From assembly GCA_030248215.1 (NCBI GenBank), contig JASANG010003255.1:1-64000 (forward strand): DNA of 64,000 nt. The letters are read 5' to 3'. Positions 51,447 through 61,522 of this stretch are shown here, piece by piece; within the stretch, counting starts at the first letter, position 1, and every line of letters starts with the position of its first letter. Under the pieces are notes generated by a model. The model was given only the letters and a program-made list of their open reading frames with translations, was not told the origin of the DNA and searched no databases. Source of the DNA: Enoplolaimus lenunculus (Eukaryota; Nematoda; Enoplea; Enoplida; Thoracostomopsidae). Position numbers and translations under genes: made by a program.

Positions 51447-53461
51447 CCGGCCCTTGTTTTCAACCACATTGCTTTACGTTTTTACGCTTTAGCATTCAAG
51501 AATACATATAACACAGATCATGTGTATGTTTAACAACTTCTATCACGATGCCACAACATGATTTCAAAATCGTTCGCATTTCAAACCTTATATTTCGCCA
51601 TCGAATTCATCAGAACCTTTTTAAATTTCCTTTATCATATCATATACATATATACTTAACTTCAGTTTTGACATTATCCACGTTTCGTTTCCAGTACGAT
51701 GCTGCACAAAATGTAAGTGGAAATTTTAACAATTTTTACAATTTTAACGTTTTTTACAATTTTTGGTTTAGTTTGTGTGGCGACAACTGAACGCACTTCA
51801 ACTGCTTGAAATATTCTCGATAAAAGCAATTATTATCCGATACGATTCGTCATATTGTGCTTTATGTTGTTGTTTGACCTCTGTAAAATTATTGTCGTTT
51901 TCGTTGTATCGCAAAGCTTAAAAATCTATTAGCTTTATGTTGCATATTTTACAACCCCAGGGCCCCAATTACTGAAACTAGTCTGTCAGCTTTGCGCAAT
52001 GCGCAAAAGTTAGCGAAAGCAAAAGAATTTCCTTGCAAATTTTCTTGTCATAGAACAATCACGTGTATAAGAAATTATTGTAAATAAAGTAATGCTGTAA
52101 AGTTGCCCAAAATACGTATGTGGGGTGTTCCAGCTGTAATATATAGATGTAGGGAAATCTTTTCAGTTCATTTTCCGTTGTTAAAGAGCGTTCTGTAACA
52201 GAACGTCTGAGTTTGTAGTGCAGTGGAACCACTTTTTTACTTTCCATTCAGTCGGCTGCCTCGCCTCGGAACCCACAATTTCAAGGGACGCTAAGCAGGA
52301 CGGACGGCGGCCGCTCCCAAGCCCCCCTCCACCACTAAGCGGTTATCACACTAGTGCCAATAATACAGCCTAAAAGCACTTCGTCGGAAAAATAGTGTGG
52401 GAGTTTAAGGGTAAGAGCCCCCACAGCTTAGGATCCCCTGAACTTGTTGGGGCTCGGGGGCCGGCAGTTCACCTGAGATCCCAATTAACAATAATCTGTG
52501 TTGGGGGAGTTTCTCAAAGTATTGGTAAAAGTAACGAAGTGCCCTTTTCGTAAAGTAACGGATGACAAAAAGTTGATAATGCGGTAAATATCACATACTT
52601 TACTGGCCCAAACAGGGTAAGAATTGTAGACATTTTATTCCTTAATCGATCCAATCATCTAGTTGAACTACCATTTATCACTTATGCTTTGCTTTACAAT
52701 TTAATTCGGCTACTTTGGAATATGCTTTTAATGCTCGTGACGGACGACACCGGACGTCATCAATAGTATATCACCACCATAGGGACGCGGAAGTTTATGA
52801 ACTCAACAAAGATTTTTAATCTCAATCGTTATACGGACTCTAACTGTAGTACAAGAGACTTTTATTAAATCAGCCTCCAAATAGTGACCCCTCTTATAAC
52901 CACGTCACCTTTCGCCGACTCGTATTTAAGTCAGAACAATACGGTCCAGTAATTACAGATGACCGGCAGCCTCAAGGCCACAGAGATTTCGGAGGAAAAG
53001 GGTGAACCGCCCCCATACGAAAATTTTTTAGTAGGACCCCTTTATTGCTCTCTCTAAAAATCTTCCTACGCTCTTTTCTATGAATTTCTGGTAGCATGCC
53101 TATGCTGCTATTTAAAGGCCATTTAATATAAAGATGTGTGGTTTATTAATTCCACACTTATGTTTTGTTCAGTAAACCATTTCTAATTTTCTACCATCAG
53201 ACACTGCAGCCACCGCCCTAGGTGTTTAACTGCAGATGCATATCCTTGCAGCAGACCATATCTCTCAGCCTGTAACCAAATTTTGAAAAAGTAACAGCAA
53301 TCTAACCTACATTAAACTTGTTGTTTGAAAAAAGCTTAATTATGTTGGATTTATTAGAAATTATAAGCAAGTACAACTTAAGTTTTTAGGGTATTTATAT
53401 AACATATTAATAGGTTAAAAAATTAGCCTTCATTTTACTAACTCTTGCTTTCGCCAACATC

Positions 53462-56400
53462 ATGAATTGTCTATTCACAATTGCAGGTGTATGGACAGCG
53501 CGGACAGATTACAATTCTGACGCCTGTCTAAACAGCAGCGATTCTCAATATCACTTGACTCAAAACGTAAATAATGTAGATATTGTGTACCGTTCAAATA
53601 TTGACCATGCATCAGCAGTAGCAGGTATACGTAACAGATCTAATATGCTCGCCTTCGATCTATGCCATGAAATCAGTAAACGCTACGTAATATCGTACGA
53701 AGTGAAGGCAACTGTTGAAAAGTTATTTTATAAATTGTACAAACGAACAGAATTTGATTCGGTAGAACCACAAAATCACACTATTATCAGTGATGTGCAT
53801 TGCGGGGAAAACGCACTGGTAACGTTTTCGCTTGGAGTTGTAATGCTATGCATTGGAATTGCGGGCATTTTTGGTTCGGGATCATCTGTGCTGTTGTACT
53901 CACATAAATTTATGCGAACGACGCCATTTGCTATTTTGCTTACTGCGAGCTCGGCTGCTGAAATGTTTATGTTGTTTGCGGCAGTTGTAACTTTTGCGAT
54001 TCCGAACATTATGGTTTATAGTTGCAAAAGGCCAGGTGAGACACAAAACACTGAGCAAGTTGTACGCTTTTGACTTTCCCCACAGTTAAGATTATGCATC
54101 GTTCACAATAAAAAATTTCATTTGCCACCAGAATGATACGGGTTATCTCGTGGCAATTTGCAAAATTGCTACGCGTTAACCCTCCCTGCCCCAACGCAAA
54201 TTTTGCGTTGACCCTACCCTATCGCGTGTCACAAATTACTCTGTAATACGTGTTAGGGTAGGGTTACGCATATTGCAAACGGCATTTAAATATCAATTAA
54301 CTGCGACTTAATTGTTGTAGGAAGTAGTCTTAATCCTATCTTCATACTCAATTATGTGCCATCTGACGTTAAATTTAGAATTGCGGTTTGTCAAGAATGT
54401 ATTGTTTAATTCAACCTTACGTGAACTTACTGCAATTTTGAACTCCAAAATTAAATCTGTGTAATTAAATACATACAAATTGCAACGTAGGGGTAACTGA
54501 AATATTAGGCCAACACCCTTTTTTAAATTGTTGGAATTGTTGGGCTTTTCCCCATTATTATGTATAGTTGTACAGCGTGTCGGTATGTATACATGGAATG
54601 CATATAATGTGCAGCGATTTTTTGCGAGGAGTGCTGGTGTGTAATTATTTTGTTTTATTTCTTCGATGTGTGAAAATACGTTATATGCGGGGCAGATTGT
54701 ATTTATTGGATACAGCGGAGATTTCTTTGTGTAATCTAAAAATTGTTAATAAGATAAAGTCGTATTGCGTTTAAGTACGAATTTTTAGCGGAACATTCTG
54801 ACTAGTGGCGGTTGTGATTACCAAAAATCGTGTGGTTCTTTTTCACAGAATAATGAACAACCAATCAACAATAAACTTTTTTTTTCTGCAAATAAAAGAA
54901 AAACCAAAGGAATAGACAAAACCCTAAGAAAACACCAGCGGACGGGAAAAGCAAACCCGACCCACAAGTTCTGATCCTGTAAAGGTACTATATCTGCCTA
55001 TTATATTTTTAAAGAGAACGGAATCGTGTATTCGAGGGAAATTAGGTGATATTTTTCTAGTGTTTGTGTGAAACAAACATACTAATTAATTTCTGGGAAC
55101 ATGTTGCTACTGGGCTGAACTACAAATCTTGTTGAGGTTTCACAGTAACTTGGAAGAAATTTTGATTATAATTTTTGCGACATTGAATCAAGTAGTAGTT
55201 GTCTAGGGATTGAAATTGTCGATCAACAGTGGTTTTATTGATCTCTTAGTAACACTACCTGTAAGGGAATCGTATATTTTCCTTCTATTATTTCATTTTG
55301 AGGTTACAGTGGTACGTATTAATTTTGCGTCAAAGGGTTTGTGATATTCTTAGAAGTTCTTGAGTGTGCACGCTTTCCATTTTGGGCGTGGGAGTATTGA
55401 CTTTGATTTGTCGCGTGCACTGTACTATTTTTGTGAGAAATAGCGTTTTCCCTGCTTTGGTAACCACGAACTTAGGAAGGTGTTCCCCGGAGTGCCGACC
55501 GAATTGACTTGCAACTAAGTTCGCTGTGTCACAAAATGTTTACACATATAAATCCAGCTCTATTGTAGATTTATGTATAGACCTGTAGGGTCAACAAAAT
55601 ATTTGTTGAGGTAGGGATAACGCGCGGCAATTTTTGACATTACAACGAGTTAACGCTACCTACTTTAGCGACTCGAATAAGAGGGGAGTCGCCACTTTGA
55701 GTCCCAAACAATAGGAGTCGTATCCCTAATAAGAGTCCGTAAGCGGATAGAGTCCCTAAACCCTAATTAGAGTCCATAAATGTCAATAATTCCTAATTGT
55801 AGCGCATAAATGACTCTAAGACCAAATAAGTTGAGTTCGAATCTTTAAAGCGTACTTAAATTTTGAAAGTAAATTCATCAGTATAACTTTGCATTATCGC
55901 TCAAATAATACAAATAAACGTTTAATTCAACGGAAAGTTGCAGTACCGGATATATTTCAGTAACGAAGGGTGGCGGAGCGTTGGTTATAAATAAATAACA
56001 GTCCGTAACCGAATAACAGAAGGGAACCCTCTGGAGAGGCCAAATAAATTTCAGTCCCTCGCTCTTATTCAGGTCACTACAGTAATCATTTATGGTGGCA
56101 AAATGAAATTTTTTGTTGTGAACGATGCATTAGCAGTGTACTTAAAACTTTTTATTGTCTGCCGTCGTCGCCATCCGTTACCGTGCGTCATTGTCCGTCA
56201 CCGTTTGAAATCGTACGCTAATTCTCGAGCATGATACCTTACGGCTACAGACGGGACCGCACGACAAGTATAGCGAAATCCTAACACTGAGTATAGTTGG
56301 TTATGTAGCTCAGTGGTAGGCTGGAGGCGGGGTGATGCATAAAAGTAAGCCCCACCGCATCCGCAGCAAAATGTTCGTAAAGAGCTCTACATGGTACTGC

Positions 56401-59400
56401 TTAGCTTAGAATTACTTAGCGGTACCGGATGAGAATTGTGAGAGACGCTCTCCAGCTCAGACGGTTTCGCGGCGAATTCACGTATCTTGTAGTGCCAAAC
56501 TCACGGTATATATAGCCATTGTAGCGAAAAGTTTGCATGACTGCGTAGCTCAGTGGTTAGAGCAGCGGACCGGTAATCCGTACGTCGTGGGTTCGAGCCC
56601 CACCGCATCCGCAGCAAAATTTTCGTAAAGAGCTCTATATGGTAGTGCTTAACTTAGAATTGGTTATGTCGCTCAATGGTGTTTACCCAAATAGGCTGAG
56701 GCGGGGTTTTTATCGATTGGTTAAATTTCTATTGGGGAAAAATAATGCATAATATTTTACACATGGTCCATTCCATTCCCTACACAGAAAAACAGAGTCC
56801 AAGGCACCATTTTATATGATCCAAAAATTAAATCGCTAATTAATGGTCTAAAAAAGCAACATTTGTCTTGCGCAAAAGGCTATGTCGGGATTATCTTATC
56901 ATTTGTAGACACAGGTCTGGTTTACTGGAGAACACGAACGTCGTATTAATACATCTACAGCTGATCAACAACACAAAGTGAAATGTAAAAGATATATACG
57001 CATTATCCTTTAAATCAGGTTCAAATTAATATAAATGTGTGTCTATCGGACTAATATACAACACCGAGTATTTCAGAGGTGATAGCGTATATCAACTATA
57101 CCGCAATAGTGACTTATCCTCTTGTCCATGTGTCTCAAACATTCGCTCTATGGCTGTACCTCGTAATAACAGTTGAAAGGTAATTTTAGTTGTACTGTAA
57201 CATAGCTATATATAATCAGGTTGACGAATGTCACGATCCGAGTGAAGCACAAAGTGCGCAAAGACGTTGCTAAAATATAGGATGCATGGATGCTTTATAA
57301 TAACCAGCTAGCTAATGTTAAGGAAGAATAAAGCCCTATTCACGCGTGCGCGTGCAAGTTTCTGCAGCGCAGCGAGAATTTGCCGCTGAAACTTGTAGCA
57401 CATGTAAGTAGTAGTAGTAGTAGTTATAAGTTTGAGATGCAACAACTTGTACTTGCGCTGCGAGTGCTCGCTGTAGAAAATGGCACGTGTGAATGGGGCT
57501 AAACAGCGTTATAATAATAATACATTTCGCCAAACATGCGTGCGGTAAAAACATTAAATCTCTCAGATGCCAATTTCTGATTCTAATGCCTAGAGCAAGT
57601 TGGACGGTGAATGTTTAAGCAATTACCCACCACTTATGTTGCTATTGCATTCTTAATATTGCCGTCGTTACTTACGCTTGAATGGACTTCGTGCAATACG
57701 CATTCACCATTCTGTTTTCATTTTATTATAGGCACACCGCAATTTCCAGACCTTTTCTAGCTCGAAAACTGCTACACAAACGTCGAATTTGCCTGTTAGT
57801 GGTTATAATATTTATCCTGGCCACACTGTACAATATAACGCGTTTCATGGAATTTCAACTGATAACAATTGATCAGTCACGGATTTCTAATGCACCAAAA
57901 ACGCATGGTAACATTTCAAGAACAAATATTCCAAAAGAACACGAGCCATTGCTGAGCAACGTGCGCCGTCACCAAAATATATCGACGTCAACAAAAATGA
58001 CACAGTCGTATACAGCTTCCATTAACACGGTTCGGCCATGGTTACTACAATATCAAAGCTACAGGACCGTATACCAAAATGGATGTTATATTATAACGCA
58101 ATTTGCCTGTCCGTTCCTAATATTCGCAACGCTAAATATTCGTATCGTATGGCTATGCCGCCAGGCATCCACAAAACGTCAACAGTACTGTCCGTTCGAT
58201 GTGAAAGATTCACGAATGTGCTTAATGATGGCGATAATCATTGGTAAATTTTTCATTTGCCGCTTCATTCCATGTGTTCTTGTTGTGCTCGAAACGCTGA
58301 ACGAAAACATATTTTTGGTAAGTTCACACAGTTTTTCGTACGCTGCGAAAAAGTTGCTTCGATTCAACAGGCAATTGGGTTCATGTATGTAGTGGCGTAA
58401 GTGACAAGTTACTAATACACAATGACGGATCATGACGGAAGACAATGCGTCTGTAATGTCATGACCCGCACTTCAAGTACTCAGCGACAGGTGTTTAGCA
58501 AATAAAAAAATTTAATGAGTAAACATATTTAGACTCATGACTTTGCATTGTGAGGAACGCATCATAAATTGGCCTCAGGGCCCGATTGGAGCACTATCCG
58601 ACTCTGCAAATCTATAGGTTAAGATTATTAGGCTACGTCTATCAATGTTTAACACGTTGTCTAACTAAAAATTTTAGTCATACGATAAGTTCTATTCGAA
58701 AAATGAAAATTGAAATCAAGTGAGCAGCCAGAACGTCTGAGTAGACAGGGGTGGGGGCTAGCCAAACTTCGGGGCGAGCCCCCTAATGTAGTAGCAAATA
58801 GATCGTATTTGTGAGTAAAGTTTGATATTGGCCGGCACCCTCCTGCTCTCCCCCGAGTTTATCTGAGCCGACACGATCCCAACAATAACATTTTCAGCAA
58901 AAGTTGCAAAATTTTGGGTCTGACATCTGAAGCTATACCCTTAAAAGGAACTTAACTTCGCGCGAAGATTTAATTTCAATATTGAAGAGAGTAGAGATAT
59001 AGTAAAGTCAAACTCTTTAAAAGAATTACGACACGGGTAGAAATAGAATATTGAAGAAAAATTAGCGAGCAAAGCGAACGCGAAACCAAACACATTGCAA
59101 AACTACGGCTGTTTTTATTTAAAACTGTAAGCCATCTTTAAGTCAGTTATTGGAAAAACAGCAATCTTGAGGAGTCAAAATTCCGCTCGCGGAGAAAATT
59201 TTAACTATCATCAGTTTTATTCAAATACCGCAGGTTCAAAGCTCAACTTAACATAACATCGTAAATGTAAATTTCAGGAACCATCAGCTACTTCGGACAC
59301 ATTTTACACGGTGATTGATATAAGCAACATCCTGGCAATTACAAACCTCGCGTCGAACTCAATTATTTATTACATATTCAACTCGCGTTACAACAATCTA

Positions 59401-59763
59401 TGGCGACATGTATTCTTACGGCAGTCACTTACCAGCTCAACAGCGCTGAGTTATTACGCAGCATACCATATGATAACAAATAAACAATGGAATTCGAAGC
59501 CTTCCACTTTAAAATCAAAATCTGTTGACAATTCAATCCAGGAAAGACGGCGAACATCATCGCTCAGAGGACTCAATTCTACGCCGCGAAATCCAACAAA
59601 AGTTTGTAAAATATCAATTGAAGAGCCACCGCCACACGCGCAAACAGCAGACGGAGAAAACTCTCACTTGCTCAAGAGTGAACTACAACATAAAAGACTT
59701 CTAGTGTCTCAAGGAAGAATGAAAACTGTCGACGTTATTATTGTTGATAAAAACTTAACATAA
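53462..59763 (+). CDS. FMRFamide-receptor-like rhodopsin-family GPCR, four exons
   Basis: Exons 53462-54035, 57077-57179, 57732-58317, 59278-59763. All are GT-AG and phase-consistent, giving 582 residues. This would be a seven-pass plasma-membrane receptor for a neuropeptide. The N-terminus is long and extracellular, with glycosylation sequons (N24, N58, N105). TM1 is near 118-147 and TM2 near 158-184. The 103-nt second exon encodes the TM3 region with the family-typical YPLVHVSQTFALWLYLVITV and ends in ERH (225-227) in place of DRY. TM4 has LATLYNITRFMEF, the usual LYNLPRFFE region of FMRFamide receptors. Then come a long glycosylated loop, TM5 (ITQFACPFLIFATLNIRIVW), TM6, and TM7 ending NSIIY for NPxxY, followed by a Ser/Thr-rich tail. 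Unusual: Ser where TM1 normally has Asn, and Glu where TM2 has Asp. The first exon could begin at the TTGCAG just after the ATG if an upstream signal exon exists. Confidence 0.85.
55661..56084. mobile_element. TACTGTAGTGACC-family TIR element in a GPCR intron (424 bp)
   Basis: Ends TACTTTAGCGACTCGAATAA and TTATTCAGGTCACTACAGTA. The body matches 51034-51446 in the opposite orientation and 44917-45106 in the same one. No coding capacity. Confidence 0.75.
56299..56413 (+). repeat. Composite tRNA-SINE fragment, unit A
   Basis: A tRNA-like start GGTTATGTAGCTCAGTGGTAG lacks a proper anticodon and T arm, then joins CCCCACCGCATCCGCAGC and a tail (TTCGTAAAGAGCTCTACATG) that also follows the tRNA-like gene at 56539. 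It is a rearranged or gene-converted member of the same family. Confidence 0.6.
56539..56611 (+). tRNA. tRNA-like sequence, anticodon GGT, probable tRNA pseudogene or SINE head
   Basis: The 73 nt fit standard tRNA numbering: D arm with box A TAGCTCAGTGG, anticodon stem GCGGA/TCCGT, loop CCGGTAA, T stem GTGGG/CCCAC with GTTCGAGCC. The acceptor stem has two mismatches, position 33 is C rather than T, and a GGT (Thr) anticodon is not normally used in eukaryotic nuclear tRNA sets. The repeated tail after it supports a tRNA-derived repeat rather than a working tRNA-Thr. Confidence 0.55.
56612..56720 (+). repeat. Tail of the tRNA-like repeat and a third head fragment
   Basis: GCAGCAAAATTTTCGTAAAG through TTAACTTAGAATT repeats the unit A tail. 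It is followed by TTGGTTATGTCGCTCAATGG, a decayed third tRNA-like head. Confidence 0.5.
57332..57500. mobile_element. MITE with about 45-bp TIRs in a GPCR intron (169 bp)
   Basis: Termini AGCCCTATTCACGCGTGC and GGCACGTGTGAATGGGGCT are inverted repeats with few mismatches. The arms continue inward through CTGCAGCGCAGCGAG against CTCGCTGTAG and GCGCTGCGAG. The loop holds an AGT microsatellite (57407-57424). It lies between GPCR exons two and three; superfamily not assigned. Confidence 0.75.
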
Positions 59764-60305
59764 ATTTTTCGCACTTCCATATTCTGTACAAGGGTATACG
59801 AATAGGAGGACGTTTTGGTATACTCATTTTTAAGCATATAATTCACCTCCCCATATACAGCAACAATCTGTATTCGAGATTGGTTCGCAGCCCGGAAGTG
59901 TTTGTGAGCGAGAACACATAGGTCTTGTAGACTTTCACCGCAGTCCACAATAAAAACGCTGGATTAGCAGCTCAAGTGAAAGCAATTATTTACAAGTAGT
60001 TATTTATTTCAAAAATAATGGATATCGGTTTTATCCTTAAACAAAGGAAAAAATACAGAATACGCAACAAAAATACAAAAAAGATAGAGAATAACTCGTG
60101 TAAGCTGTTTACCTGATTACTCAGGCAAAAAGCTTACCACGTACGTACAAACAACAGCATTCATAAAATGATACAAAGTAAAACTGTAGAAAATACAATG
60201 AATGAAACGCGCCTGGAAGTAATTTAGCTACTCACGTCATGAATATGCAAATGAGCACTTGTGTGCAACACAACATTCCCCGAGGACAACAATTGCCCTA
60301 AATGT
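59764..60305. other. Spacer between the GPCR and the BEL/Pao element
   Basis: Holds the GPCR 3' untranslated region and AT-rich sequence. If the element keeps its 3' LTR it should lie here, but no partner copy is in the window for comparison. Confidence 0.4.
59949..59954 (+). terminator. Poly(A) signal AATAAA for the GPCR gene
   Basis: AATAAA lies about 186 nt after the GPCR stop codon. The gene converges with the retroelement that starts at 60306. Confidence 0.45.
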
Positions 60306-61520
60306 CTAAATTGTTTCAGCTGAATACGGTTCACGAGAGAACTTAAAATCAACAAATTGCAATGCCGGCTTCAGCATCCGCCAACGTTTTACGAACTCGG
60401 AATACCCGGCTTTGTTGACGTGGACTTCGTCAGCGTCGAAAAATTGAGGATCGATGATACCTGGTTCTTGAAGCAAAACGTTGTTACCACCGGCCACGGA
60501 CCAGTCACAAAATCGAAACTGACCCGCTGGAAAATCACGGCGTAGAACTCGCTTCATCCATTTGCTGTGCTGGACCACGTTTTGAGCCCGCGGACCGTTG
60601 ATTGCTCCGTTTATCAGAACATCTGTTTCTGGAAAGTTGCGCAGCTGACTAAGCTGTTCGGCCAAAGCGTTCCACGACCCCTGCCATTGTGTAACAGACT
60701 GACGGGAGTTGTTGAAGCCACAGCAGATGACCACATAACGAAACATACGAAATTGCAGATTGCGATGGAGCATTGCTGCGGCTAAGTCGTGATATTTTCC
60801 GCCAGATATGGCGATGACAATCCCGCCGTCCACGGATCGAACATACTTAGACATACTATCAGACAGCACTAGCATTGTATAAGAGTACGTCGATTGATTG
60901 AAAACTCGTGCGTTTGCCAAAAGTTGTTGAGTGGTGAATGGTGTCGTAATGTGCTCCACCCCACCAACACAAAAGTCTTCGAAAAGTACTTCAAGCACAA
61001 CGCCGAATTTATTCATTCCTGGGAAGTTTGGTGAACCACCCATGCGTTGGAGGCGCCGACGACTGTACCCGGTTGACCATATCATATCGTTGCCTGCGCA
61101 CCAAAATTGTAGACGCCCTAGATTGGCCGGGTCGCGAACGCTGTCGCCATATTCATCGAAAAGATGTTGAAACGCTTCAAAAAATGGATTTTCGCCGTGG
61201 TTCAACAAAAACAAACCTGCTGCAAAGTAAACCGTGTCGCGCTGGAAAAAGGTGTTTGGATTGCGAGATTCGTTTAGGCGTTTTACAGCCCAAACGTCTA
61301 AACTTTGGGGATTTTGTTGCAGTGTATTGTTTGCAAGGCAGTCTCGAGCATAATTAAATTGTCCTTGCTGCACAAAGAGCATCGTTTGAGCCATGATCTC
61401 AATGCTCGTTGCGGGTTGATTTTCATAGAATGGAATGGGGTCGAACCGACCACAACGTTTAAGCGTTGAGTCGCCCAATATGATGATTTGACTCATCTTT
61501 GCTGAAATTATAAGAAACAA
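60306..61520 (-). CDS. SGNH/GDSL-hydrolase-like ORF in the env position of the BEL/Pao element
   Basis: A 404-codon open frame starts two bases after the pol stop, on the same strand. The C-terminal half shows the ordered SGNH blocks: a GDS-type serine motif LVLSDSMSKY (217-226, Ser222), a glycine block ISGGKYHDLA (about 238-247), an Asn block CCGFNN (266-271), and the Asp-x-x-His DEVH (364-367). The N-terminal half opens with a second GDS-like motif, IIILGDSTLK (12-21), and has no other recognised domain. SGNH enzymes hydrolyse esters, often acetyl or lipid esters. SGNH-like esterase domains are known from ORF1 of some CR1 LINEs, but I know of none established for BEL/Pao. No signal peptide or transmembrane segment is clear. 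A minus-strand AATAAA lies at 60003-60008. Confidence 0.65.
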   Translation of the reverse strand: MFLIISAKMSQIIILGDSTLKRCGRFDPIPFYENQPATSIEIMAQTMLFVQQGQFNYARDCLANNTLQQNPQSLDVWAVKRLNESRNPNTFFQRDTVYFAAGLFLLNHGENPFFEAFQHLFDEYGDSVRDPANLGRLQFWCAGNDMIWSTGYSRRRLQRMGGSPNFPGMNKFGVVLEVLFEDFCVGGVEHITTPFTTQQLLANARVFNQSTYSYTMLVLSDSMSKYVRSVDGGIVIAISGGKYHDLAAAMLHRNLQFRMFRYVVICCGFNNSRQSVTQWQGSWNALAEQLSQLRNFPETDVLINGAINGPRAQNVVQHSKWMKRVLRRDFPAGQFRFCDWSVAGGNNVLLQEPGIIDPQFFDADEVHVNKAGYSEFVKRWRMLKPALQFVDFKFSREPYSAETI

Positions 61521-61522
61521 AA

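Larger units (their letters stand above)
44371..53461. other. Gene-poor interval of about 9 kb
   Basis: No supported exon. It holds members of the TACTGTAGTGACC-type (44850, 51034, fragments at 49799 and 52833) and GGCCCGTAGC-type (46179, 49838) elements, a tandem array at 49258 and otherwise AT-rich unique sequence. The longest ORF, 139 codons at 50211-50630 minus, has no recognisable family. Confidence 0.6.

Noticed and set aside
60357-61357. Plus-strand ORFs opposite the SGNH-like ORF
   Set aside because: Antisense shadows of the longer open frame.
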